DNA from: Silene conica
Lineage: Eukaryota; Streptophyta; Magnoliopsida; Caryophyllales; Caryophyllaceae
Reading direction: 5' to 3'
NCBI GenBank assembly: GCA_029255685.2
Contig: CM055312.2
Span: 18,376,649-18,440,648, forward strand
Length of the DNA: 64,000 bases
Below, piece by piece: positions 12,561 through 22,503 of this stretch (position 1 is the stretch's first letter; each line of letters begins with the position of its first letter). The notes beneath the pieces are model-generated. The model searched no databases and had not been told where the DNA came from. It saw nothing but the letters and a program-made list of their open reading frames with translations. Both the position numbers and the translations under genes were made by a program.

Positions 12561-12561
<1 letters not shown>
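12053..12561. mobile_element. Right part of a TIR element, cut by the Athila insertion
   Basis: The sequence matches the interior and right end of the complete related element at 13243-14114 in the same orientation: the GTGATATTGTTTAAC motifs, the AATATCACCGG block and the terminal GGACTCATGGACT...CACCGGATCC. It begins abruptly at the Athila LTR edge, so the left part should lie beyond the left side of the window. It is followed by (CT)n(AT)n. Confidence 0.7.
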
Positions 12562-12602
<41 letters not shown>

Positions 12603-12603
<1 letters not shown>

Positions 12604-13152
12604 GGGTCAAGATCCGGTGAGAACCACTACTATAATGAGAACCATGAGAACCTTTACTAAATCTCCACCTAATCTCGTTTCGAAAGTTTTATTGGATCAT
12701 TTACCATTAGTTTAGTTTATTCACACACATTCTTTACTATCATTAAACAAAATATATTGATTTTATTAACAAAATATATACTTAATGTACAAGGTATACT
12801 AAAATGGCTATAGATGCACGAAAAAACCTTCTACGTGCATGGAAATTTTTACATGCATGAAAATGATTACTAGGTGCATGAAATAACATGCTCTAGGTGC
12901 ATGAAAAAGAGTTATAAGTGCATGAAAAATGTTAGATACATAAAAAAACAGTAGTACGTGTATGAAAATTAATAAAATGTATCTCGCCTCGATTTCCGAC
13001 ACTAATATATTTTTTCTCGACCAAGAAATATGTTTTCTAGTCATAAAATTCTATGACGAATCCAAATATGTCATTAATTTTTTTTTATTAAGTCACTACG
13101 GTAGAGTTCTCAAGGTTCTCATTATGTTGGTGGTTCTCATAAGATCCTAATT
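12603..13152. mobile_element. Non-autonomous TIR element lying between (TA)n runs
   Basis: The left end AAGATCCGGTGAGAACCAC and the right end (reverse complement AGGATCTTATGAGAACCAC) begin imperfect inverted repeats of about 60 bases. Both sides are bordered by (TA)n. The interior has five degenerate copies of AGGTGCATGAAA near 12825-12950 and no credible gene. Insertion into TA microsatellites is a known habit of some MITEs; the superfamily is not assigned. Confidence 0.65.
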
Positions 13153-13153
13153 C

Positions 13154-13161
13154 TATATATA

Positions 13162-13242
<81 letters not shown>
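13154..13242. repeat. (TA)n(GA)n microsatellite
   Basis: A long TA dinucleotide run passes into a GA run. The mirrored (CT)n(AT)n run lies at 12562-12602, on the other side of the element at 12603. Confidence 0.95.
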
Positions 13243-14114
13243 TTGGGATCACATGAGTTCACCCTAAATATTTGAGTCCATGAGTCTAACAATGATATCA
13301 TAAGTTGTATAAAAAAGTATCACGTGTTTTCAATATCAAATTTTTTTCTCTTTGTTTGTTTTTTCTTTTTCAGTTTTCTTTTTTTTTCTTTTTTTTTTTG
13401 CCTTTTCTTTAAAAATGACATTTTCTTTATTAAAAAAATTCTCTTTATCAGTATTCACTTTTTTTTTTAAAACAAACACGTTTTTTTTAATAAAAAGACG
13501 TTTTTTTCTCGAAGTTTTTTTTTCTTTATAATATCGCAAGTTACTCAATACAATATCACCGGTTCTTCAAAATAATATCACAAAAAAAAATTCGAGAAAA
13601 AAAATATTTCAGAAAAAAAATATGAGAAAAAAAATTGAAAAAAAAAAATTTGAAAAAACTTTTCCGGGAAAAAAGTTCTTGAAAAAAATTTCGTGATATT
13701 GTTTAATTTAGTGCGTGATATTGTTTAACAAAAGACGTTTTTTCTTGAATTTTTATTTTTTAGTTTTTTTCATTACAATATCACAAGTTACTCAATACAA
13801 TATCACCGGTTTTTCAAAATAATATCACCAAAAAAAAAATCTGAAAAAAAATCGAGAAAAAAAATATTTCGGAAAAAAATTCGAGAAAAAAAAAAAGAAA
13901 AAAGAATTTTGAAAAAAAAAAATTCGAGAAAGAAAGTGTTGAAAAAATTTCGTGATATTGTTTTATATAGTGCGTGATATTGTTTCCTATGAAATTGTAT
14001 TGAAAATGTTGTGATATTGTAGACTTTGTAGTGTAAAAAACATGATATTTTTTAATACAACTTGTGATACTCTAAATGGACTCATGGACTTAGGTGGACT
14101 CACCGGATCCCGCC
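13243..14114. mobile_element. Complete TIR element, same family as 12053-12561
   Basis: Left end GGGATCACATGAGTTCACC and right end GGTGGACTCACCGGATCCCG form imperfect inverted repeats that extend about 75 bases inward. Inside there are two near-copies of a ~250-base block with the AATATCACCGG and GTGATATTGTTTAA motifs, plus poly-A/poly-T rich runs. Another (TA)n run follows. There is no coding capacity; the lysine-rich ORF here is low complexity. Confidence 0.7.
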
Positions 14115-14200
14115 TATATATATATATATATATATAATATAATGATATAATGATGATAATGATAATGAATAATGATGATAATGATTCTTATTTTATACAG

Positions 14201-14344
14201 TAAGATCCGTCTGAAATAATAAGACGGAAAACATTTTTTCTCACAAAATACTCATTTATAGAGTGAGTGGGAAAGCACATGGGTATGTCCCACCACCGAT
14301 GTGATTTCCACTTGTGAGAGGTCTTATTATTTCAGACGGAACTT
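14201..14344. mobile_element. Small MITE with ~24-bp TIRs
   Basis: GATCCGTCTGAAATAATAAG at the left is matched in inverted orientation by the right end, with two mismatches over about 24 bases. It is about 144 bp and has no ORF. I could not settle the target duplication, so the superfamily is open. Confidence 0.65.
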
Positions 14345-14482
14345 GCGGTCTGAAAAAAACGGACGGTTCTTTAAGACGGTACTTTCGACTTAAACACGGT
14401 TATTTTAGTTGAGAATACCCTCACGTAAGGTCGTCTTAATTAAGTTATGATTTACTTCTATATTTTACTCACCTTATTTATT

Positions 14483-14682
14483 CACAAATTCTCATTTGTG
14501 ACGGCGGTATCTGTCACAAGCTTGTGACGGATACCGTTTCCTCTCACAAAATACCCACTTTTTCTCTCTCTCTCTCCGACACTATTCATGTGGTCACCTT
14601 TCTCCACTAACTCATTTTGTATCCATTTTATCTCACAAAATATCCGTCACAAATGGTGACCCGTCACAAGTAAGCCTTACTA
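14483..14682. mobile_element. Mutator-like MITE with 9-bp TSD
   Basis: The 200-bp element has TIRs around TTTGTGACGG / CCGTCACAAG and is flanked by the 9-bp direct repeat TTATTTATT at 14474-14482 and 14683-14691. It is an uninterrupted relative of the element at 53790-55100. Its CACTAACTCATTTTG stretch shows the empty site of the insertion found there. Confidence 0.85.
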
Positions 14683-15126
14683 TTATTTATTTTGACTCAC
14701 TCCCATCTTCTCAAGCAGAAGGTTACTTACTACCTAGGTCAATCACTCAATCATTTTCCACTTTCTAACATTCTAATCATGCCTCACATTTTTCTATCCC
14801 TCCAAATTATCTTTCTTACCTTTTCAATTACTATTTACTAAACAAATTATAAATAAGTTAATTTGTAATTTTGTAATATCTTCATAAAAAAATAATAACT
14901 CCAATATGATAATTATTTTCAGATTTTTTTGTAAATTAGGGAAAAATAATTAAAATAACACCAATTAAAATAAAAAATGTAAAAGTGGATTTCATTGACA
15001 ATAATTAAAGTTAATTGTAAACATGATTCAACACATAAAAATACCGCATGCATACAATAAAAAAAACATGAAAATGAATTGAGCTAAAATACTACGCAAT
15101 AATAAAATACATTCCAAACTAATTTT

Positions 15127-15653
15127 AGTCACAAAAGTTTTGCCAAATATGTTCAATGAGATCATTTTTCAGAGCGATATGAGTGACACGATCACAAATC
15201 TCGCCATGAGTTTCTACAAATCTTTCTTAAGTCGATCTTCTACGACGATAATATTCATATAGATTATCACTAGCTGATGTCTGATTATCTTCTATGAACT
15301 CTACTATTACGTTTTGATAGTCAAGATAAGTTTCTCGTTACATTCCACTATCATATTATGCATAATAATACAAGTCATAAGAACATTCCCCATCAACATC
15401 TTTTCGACAACTCTTTTGTCGAGCTGCAAATAACTTATGCTTTTGAATTTTAGGCGCATTAATTGATTTGACAAATGTTTTCCATCCCGCATATATATCA
15501 TCAGCAAGATAATATCCCATATTAGACTCGCTACAATTTACCGTGAACTTAACAGTTGAGGCAAATTCTTCTAAAATTTCATTAAATAGGGGAGAACGTT
15601 ATTGAAGAACACTAAAATTATTGAGCGAACCCGGTGTGGCAAAGAAGGCATGT
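15127..15653 (-). pseudogene. PIF/Harbinger transposase relic, C-terminal half
   Basis: On the minus strand the text follows the better-preserved transposase at 20184-21514, from the FFATPG region down to the same C-terminus (LIEHIWQNF here, LIEHIWQKF there). MGNVLMTCIIMHNMIVE is the clearest shared block. The QARFAYIKQP segment with the catalytic Glu is missing here, and several stops and frameshifts are present. The solo LTR at 15659 interrupts it, and the reading resumes at 17331. Confidence 0.72.
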
Positions 15654-15658
15654 CATAT

Positions 15659-17325
15659 TGATGCGAGATATTTGTCATCAATTCTTAATCAAAAGAAATA
15701 TGTAAACCCCAATTAAAAAGTAGTATTTAATCGAGGTCGAACACGAAGATGGTGGGGATTCTAGTACAGTTACGTTTTAATTCTAGTTTAGTCGGGGTAA
15801 GGGATTTGATTGATTAACTAGCTAAGGCAAACACAAACTAAAAATGTAAATTATCAAAATTAAGGAAGACTAGGGTGTCGAGGTTACTATGAAGGGTAGT
15901 CAACGAAACAAGCAAAAAGGTCGACTAAGTTACTCAATGTATCGGTCTCGGCTTATCTCCTCTTTCGAGTAGACTTGCCTTAGGTCAAGGTCACCCTAAC
16001 TATCGCTATAAAATCACTCAACTAACATAGGGGCATACAAATGAGAGTCTCAAACTATTGCTAAAGATAAACAAAGGTGACAAATAAAGCTCAACCGTCA
16101 TTATGGCATTTCATCGAACACCTAGCATGCATACTATGAATGACCTTTACAAATGAGCAACTAAGTCTAAGATTAAGCAAGAAGCATCATTAACTACCCA
16201 ACATAGTCCCCCTAACCCTAGATGAGATCAACTCACTCATACTCGAAGGAAAAGTGTAAACAATTGAATGGATATGAGTCAACATATTAACTAAAGCAAA
16301 TGTAAATAAAACAACTCAAAGAGTATAACAAATGTAAACTAATGAAAGAAAAAGCAAAGGGAAGAAAGGTTATACCACTAGTTGCATAAAATATTGGAAC
16401 TTGGATATAAAGGAAGGATTCTCTCAAATCTCTTTAAATTACACCCAAAAACCCAAATGTAAACTATTGAACTAGCTAGGAAAGATTAACATTACCTAAC
16501 TATGATAACTAAATGATTAAGAAAGTTAGAGAAATATTATGTGAGAAAAGTAAGTTTTGTAGTCTAAAACCCTAGAAGTAATAAAACAGTAAATTGCGTA
16601 AAAAGTGTGTTAATGATATGTGTCATAAAAATTGTTCTAAGTATGGGTATATAGTATCTTGAACTACGGAAAAAAAATCTGAAAAAGGCTTCTCAGATGG
16701 TCAACCGGCTGCCGGTCGGTGACCAGCTGAGGACCCTATGCATTGTTCTGAACTTGTTCTCCAAATAGTTTGCCTCTCAGCCGACCAACCGGCTGCCGGT
16801 TAGGGACCGACTGAGGACCCTTTTCCCAAGTTCTGTTTTTGAGCTCAATTTCCAAAGTGTACAGGTACCATGGGCCAGTCAGGCACTGGCTGAGGGCCCT
16901 TTCTTCAAATACTGCCCAAGTTCTGATTTCTGCACTTCTTGAAAACTTGGCTAAGTATTGGAATAGGGTTCCCAGTCGGTGGACCGGCTGCCGGCCAACC
17001 GGCTGGGGACCCTTTCTTCTCTTTTCTTCTTCTTCTTTGGCTGAGGCAAGGTGATGGGGATCCCAGCCGGTAGACCGGCTGCCGGTCAACCGGCTAAGGA
17101 CCCATGCTGGCCATTTCTTCACTTTTTTCTCCCTTATTCACATCAAAACTGCTTCGTTTGCTCTCATTTCTTCAGTTCCGCCTCATGTCCTACAAGATAG
17201 AAACTAAATATGTAGAATAGCGACAATGGGCAATAAAATAAAGTAATGGCACGCAAAATGAGGTCGAAACGAGACCAAAACGAAGAGAAAAACAAGGGAA
17301 ATAATGACTAAAATGGGACTCATCA
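15659..17325 (-). repeat. Solo LTR related to the Athila LTR
   Basis: Starts TGATGCGAGATA and ends GGACTCATCA, matching the ends of the 10352-12052 LTR. It is flanked by the 5-bp direct repeat CATAT (15654-15658 and 17326-17330). It carries five diverged CAGCCGG-type palindromes (near 16690, 16780, 16870, 16972 and 17060). There is no internal region, so it is a recombination remnant. It lies inside a Harbinger transposase relic. Confidence 0.88.
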
Positions 17326-17330
17326 CATAT

Positions 17331-17400
17331 TCATAAATCGTACGAAGCAACAATTTTTGAGCCGCCTCAATGTCGTCACTTATGTTTGTCTCGCTTGCGG
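17331..17400 (-). pseudogene. Continuation of the Harbinger transposase relic beyond the solo LTR
   Basis: On the minus strand a short KIVASYDL reading matches EAVASYELW of the 20716-20919 transposase segment. That is where sequence left of the solo LTR would continue once the LTR and one TSD copy are set aside. Confidence 0.6.
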
Positions 17401-17460
17401 GTGGTTGATTAAGGACTTGGCTGTAACAACTAACTCATTTATTGATTAGAAAATTAAGTC

Positions 17461-17600
17461 GTTTATAACTAGCCTTCATACCTTCAACACTCCTAATACA
17501 TAGTTGCTTGTGATTTTTATTTTCTACCCGAGCTTGTTCATACAAATTGTATACATTATTTCATCTTGTTTTAATGTTTATACAAATTGTATACCCCGAC
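17461..17600. repeat. Dispersed repeat, inverted copy at 58601-58735
   Basis: About 135 bases here match the reverse complement of 58601-58735 at roughly 95% by eye, including TAGCCTTCATACCTTCAACA and CTACCCGAGCTTGTT. The distant copy lies inside a hAT-like element. Confidence 0.8.
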
Positions 17601-17719
17601 GCAATTTTCATAAAAATTGTATATCACGACGCAATTTTCATCATAGTTTATTAAGAAATAGACCCTTTGTATTTTCAACGCAGGTATAAAGTTATGTACA
17701 TCCGACTTATCCGACCCTT

Positions 17720-17900
17720 TATTTATCCATAGCCTGACACATCAATCGATACTCGCCTCTGACCCTTGGCGTACCTCGCAAACATACTGTGGGAGCCAAC
17801 CCCTATGACAAGATCATTTATTCCTTCTTTAAATATCTCCTTTTATAGCGGTCCAAATAACATCAGACTCAAGCAACACAACTTTAACTGTTACCTGCAG
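17720..17900 (-). pseudogene. Possible exon relic of a USP-like domain
   Basis: The minus strand reads VTVKVVLLESDVIWTAI after an acceptor-like TTTCTGCAG. In a shifted frame it then reads KEGINDLVIGVGSHSMFAR, and a stop follows. This spacing resembles the universal-stress-protein domain found in plant U-box kinases (an LLE.DDVAKAI-like block, then a SKEGISKLVIGASS-like block). The frame change makes it a relic if it is real. The rest of 17900-18170 is unassigned. The match is from memory of the family, so treat it as tentative. Confidence 0.35.
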
Positions 17901-18319
17901 AAAGCATCAAATTACTGCAATTGCTTGAAAACGGGATCCGAGAGACCGAAAGTTTCAATTACCTCCACGTCCACCACCTGGTCTCAAGCTATTTGTTGTC
18001 TGGCCACCCGACATACCCTTAAGCTCTTTCTGAACAGAAGTCGACAATATTATTGGAGGACGCGGTGGCAACACCAAATGTTAAAGCAACAAAGATCCGG
18101 ATCCACGTACAACATTATACACCAACTTCATAACAAAACACCGTAAACGAAAGTCGGAAAAAGAACAGTATGACAACTTTCTTATAAGAAAGACAAGTTC
18201 AATGACAGTAAATTACAAACTAAACAACTTAAATCATCTAAATAAAAAAAAGAAACCCATAAATCATGAAGTACATTAGAATCCAAATCATGATGATAAA
18301 CACATATATTTAGACGAGC

Positions 18320-18860
18320 GGAGCACAATACCGAGCATAGCACAATCCTAGAAAATGAAGCAAAACACACAAATTGCGGTATGTAGGCGAGCGGAGCACA
18401 ATCCCAGAAAATGGAGCAAAAAAACCATAAAAAGATCAAACAAAGCAAAACAACAAGAGGCCTCCCAAAATGAAGCCAAACACACAAAATGCGGTAAGTA
18501 GACGACCGGAGCACAGTACCAAGCAGAGCACAATCGCAGAAAATGAAGCAAAACAACCGCTAAAAAGATAAAACAAAGCAAAACAACAAGAGACCACCCA
18601 AAATGAAGCAAAACACACAAATGCGGTATGTGGACGACCGGAGCACAGTATCGAGCATAGCACAATCCCAGAAAAGTAAGCAAAAAACTGATAAAAAGAT
18701 AAAACAAAGCAAAACAACAAGAGGCCACAAAAATTAAACCTCGAAAAACAAACAAACAAGTGTAGGCGTAACAAAACAGGAGAAAATGAAGCAAAAAAAA
18801 CGATGAAAAAGACACTCGAAAACAGTGACCGTACACAAATTGCGGTATGAAGACGAGCGG
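18320..18860. repeat. Tandem repeat, unit about 115-125 bp
   Basis: The marker GCGGTA(T/A)GT...GAGCACA recurs near 18377, 18491, 18614 and 18842, with AAAATGAAGCAAAACA and AACAACAAGAGGCC blocks between. At least three full units are visible. Cysteine/phenylalanine-rich ORFs on the minus strand arise from this repeat. Confidence 0.8.
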
Positions 18861-19489
18861 AGCACAAAACCTGCTTGGAAATACCAGCCGAAATCAGAAG
18901 TAACAGAACGCGTAAAATGGACGTGGGTAGAAAGAAGGACAGTGATATAAGCAGGGGAGTTGTTGGAGATGCATTGAAAAGGATAACATGAACAGACATG
19001 ATTAGATGGAAAAAAAATGGACGGGTAAGATACATAGGTGAAGAAAGAGTTAAATTGTAAGGAGAATCTCAAATGGGCTAGAATTGGGAAAATACTATTC
19101 CTAAGTTACAGTATATTTCAACTTCATACATTTAAGGAGTGAAAGATTAGGATCTTCTTGGTATATTGAAAGTCCTTCACTTTCGCTTACCATTCACATT
19201 CGTGAGGATGTTATAGGTTGATTTCGATAAATCTAATTTCTTTACCTTTAAAAAAAATAACTCATCCCCAAAATGGTATATAAGACAAATCTTTTACCTT
19301 TTCCAATGTATTATGCTTGTGTCCTATTCATTCAACATGGATATATTTGACCCATCTTAAACATAAACTTGGCCTTTTATAAGGGCGGTTCGTGCGTGTG
19401 GTATCCCATTTTGGTTTAAGACGGTGATAATCGATTTTAAACATAAACACAAGTCATATATGATGCATAAAATTATTACAAGTGGGTCG

Positions 19490-19810
19490 GGTTAAGCTAC
19501 CCTTTCAAGTCGAGTCGGGTTCGGAACGGATTAATGGTGTGGCGTGTCGAGTTGGCTTTGGGTTGAGGGCCAGGTCTAGTTATATTTTTGTCATAAAGGT
19601 GGGAATCAGGTCAAGTTTGGGTGGGCTCTGATCGGGTCATGACCACATTTGGGTCGGGTTTGGGTCATTTATGAGCCCGTTAGTTGGTCAACTTATAGCT
19701 CGAGTTTAGGTTTGTTGTCGAGTTGGGTTTTGGTTGGGTCGAGTCATTGTTGGGTTATTAGCAGGTTTGTTATTTAGTCGACTGAGTATCGGATCGGGAC
19801 AATTCATTTT
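19490..19810. repeat. GGGTCGGGTTTGGGTC-type degenerate repeat
   Basis: This is a run of degenerate GGGTC/GAGTCGGGTT words with no ORF. It resembles the interior of the hAT-like element at 62194-62796, but no ends are visible here. The flanks 18870-19480 show nothing I can assign. Confidence 0.55.
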
Positions 19811-19867
19811 GAGTTTGTGATAGGTATTGGGAATTTAGACTACATTTATCAGTTGTTCCTATAGCCC

Positions 19868-19975
19868 TAGTTAGACCTAGTTCCTGCATTAAAATACTAA
19901 TATTTACTTCTTAACCTACTTACTAGACCTAGTTCATGATTTTGTTGTTTTATCAAGTCCGAGTTAGACCTAGTT
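19868..19975 (+). repeat. Left direct repeat bordering the Harbinger element
   Basis: GTTCCTGCATTAAAATACTAA...CATGATTTTGTT matches 26668-26765 in the same orientation at roughly 80% by eye. The two copies bracket the whole transposase plus ORF1 region. Harbinger ends are normally inverted, so this is unexpected. Confidence 0.65.
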
Positions 19976-20183
19976 CCTCTTTTTAACATCATATATTTAC
20001 ACATCATAATTTTATTTTGATAATAGTTATAAATGTATTTACGATTAATATAAATCAAGTTTTTAGATAAAAAAAATACAAAAAAGAAATACGATTTTGT
20101 TAAATAAGATATATTAAAACAACCATTACATAGTGATTTTAAAAACCAATAAACAACATTAAACAGTAATAAAAAAAATACAA

Positions 20184-21514
20184 TTATTTGAATTTTTGCC
20201 AAATGTGCTCAATAAGATCATTTCTTAGTTGAACATGAGTTTCTCTATTTTGGAGCTGCACCCGATTCTGCAAATAACTGGTTAGACTTGATGCTTGAGG
20301 AAAATATTCGAAAGGAACGACGTTGGTTCCACTCTCTTGTATTGGACGATCATCATTAAACTCAGTTGTGTCACAATAATTTTGGTACGTATCGCGTTCA
20401 TCCTCCACTATCAGGTTATGTAGGATAATACAAGTTCTCAAAATTTTACTCATTAAGCCTATATCCCAATTAAGACAAGGTTGTTTGATGTAAGCAAATC
20501 GAGCTTGTAGAACTCCAAATGCTGGTTCGACGTCTTTTCTAACACTTTCTTGATAAGTAGCAAATAGTTTATGCTTACGAATTTGCGGTGCACTAATAGA
20601 TTTCACAAATGTGGCCCATGGAGGATAAATACCGTTGGTAAAATAATATCCCATGTTATACTGATGACCATTCACAACAAAATTTACCTGCGGTACTCGA
20701 CCTTCTAAAATGTCATCAAAAAACTGGAGATCTTTGAAGAACGTTTATATCATTGCAAGAACTAGGTGTTCCAAAGAATGCATGTCTGATCCATAATTCA
20801 TATGAAGCAACGGCTTCGAGTATGATTGTTGTTTTCTTATTTCTTCCTGCAAATTGTCCGGCCCCAGCCGTTGGACAATTTTTCCACTCCCAATGCATGC
20901 AATCAATACTTCCCATCATACCCGGAAATCCGCGTTCCTCCCCCTTACGAAGTAGTCTTTCTACATCTTACTCATTAGGCCTACGTAGATACTCTGTCCC
21001 AAAGTTATATATCACACCATCAACAAAATGTTCGAGAGATTGTCTGACGAGCACCCCGCTAATGCGAAGGTACTCATCAATTGCATCTGCTGCTACTCCG
21101 TAGGCTAGAACCCTTATTGCAGCTGTAAATTTTTGTAATCCAGAGATCTTTACTCTACCACTTGCATCATAACCATCTTTAAAAAAAGTCATCATTAATC
21201 GTGATGGTGTCAACTAAACGAAGAAACACATGCTTTTGCATGCGAAAACGCCGACGAAATATATTAGGAGGATACACCGGGGTAGTAGAAAAATAGTCGT
21301 TGAACAACCGTTCATGACCTTCCTCACGGTTTCTTTCAATATACTGCCTTTCGCCTCTAGAACTACTTGAATTTTGATAGGAAATTAAAGCCTCCTCTAG
21401 AATATCATCTTCAAGCATATTTTGCTCATACCATTGAGTATAATCAGCTAGTCTGGTACTAAATGTAACAACGTTCTCAAAATTATATGAGTTTGAATTA
21501 TCATTTGAAGACAT
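20184..21514 (-). pseudogene. PIF/Harbinger transposase (DDE), degenerate
   Basis: The reading starts at 21514 with an acidic N-terminus, then an HTH-like region (VYPPNIFRRRFRMQKHVFLRLVD cut at my quoting limit; GLQKFTAAIRVLAYG), then the catalytic domain. The three acidic residues can be placed: Asp in GSIDCMHWEW, Asp in SSCNDINVL and Glu in RKDVEPAFGVLQAR. The C-terminus is LIEHIWQKFK. Three lesions are visible: a frameshift near 21180-21213, an in-frame TAA near 20967 and a 1-base frameshift near 20716. It belongs to the plant DDE_Tnp_4 / Plant_tran group and works with the ORF1 protein upstream on the same strand. It cannot make a whole protein as it stands. Confidence 0.87.
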
Positions 21515-21906
21515 ATTTTTAGACTAGTGAATAAGAGCAAGAAAAATGTATGATATTATGAATCAAAATACTTACTATTTATAGAGGCGGTTCAATAATT
21601 TATGTGGGTACGGAAACATTTACGTTACTACAAGTATTAACTATGATATGGACAACTTCATGTGCATACAACTCTCTGCACATAAAAATATAGAGTGGAC
21701 AATTGAATGAAAAAAAAATTCTCTGCACACAACTTTGCAGGTAGAAATATTGACATTGACAATTGAATGCAAAAAGAGTCTCTGCATACAACATTGCAGA
21801 TAAAAATATACATGCGTATACAATTGAATAAAAGAAGAGATGTAGACATAGATGTGACAATTCTGTCCGTTGCATATAATAATTACTTAACACATTAAAA
21901 TTAAAA

Positions 21907-22099
21907 CAATAAGTCTCACTTGCGACGGATATATCCGTCACAAGTTTACGACGGGTCAAATACTACCCATGTAGGAAGATAAGACAAAGCAATTTGTTAC
22001 TCCCAGTGCACTTTGTTTTTGTTTTATTTAGCCACATGGATACTACTTGACACGTCGCAAGATTGCGACGGATATACCCGTCACAAATGAGAATTTGTG
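21907..22099. mobile_element. Mutator-like MITE with 9-bp TSD
   Basis: The 193-bp element has CACTTGCGACGG / CCGTCACAAATGAG ends and is flanked by AAATTAAAA at 21898-21906 and 22100-22108. It belongs to the same family as 14483-14682 and lies between the Harbinger transposase and ORF1. Confidence 0.83.
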
Positions 22100-22503
22100 A
22101 AATTAAAAATACATTTATTAAGCTAACACATTGAAGCTAACGCATTAAACCTAAATTACATTGACTATAGTACGCCGATGCTAAAATTACACTATTACAT
22201 TATACTAATTAGGCCACAATTTATTCATAAGTCTAATCTTTAGATCTTCTTCATAAGGGGTTACGTTTGGTTTCATTAATAAGTTGTTAAATGTAGATAT
22301 ATCTCCCTTTCTATCTTCAAGTTGGAGTCTAGCTTTATACATTTCAAATTCATAGCCAATTTTTGTTTTCATTACTTGTGTACTTTCGTCTCTACTAATT
22401 TGCAAAGCATCTAAACGTGAGTTAAACTCTGGGGTGTGTGAAGTCGTTGCTTTTCCTTTTAGTCTTTTTTTTGTTGCATCTCTACCTTCTGGTCGTCTCA
22501 TTG

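Noticed and set aside
18182-19072. Several long cysteine/phenylalanine-rich minus-strand ORFs that look like membrane proteins
   Set aside because: They overlap in different frames across a tandem repeat with few stops; no frame is favoured.
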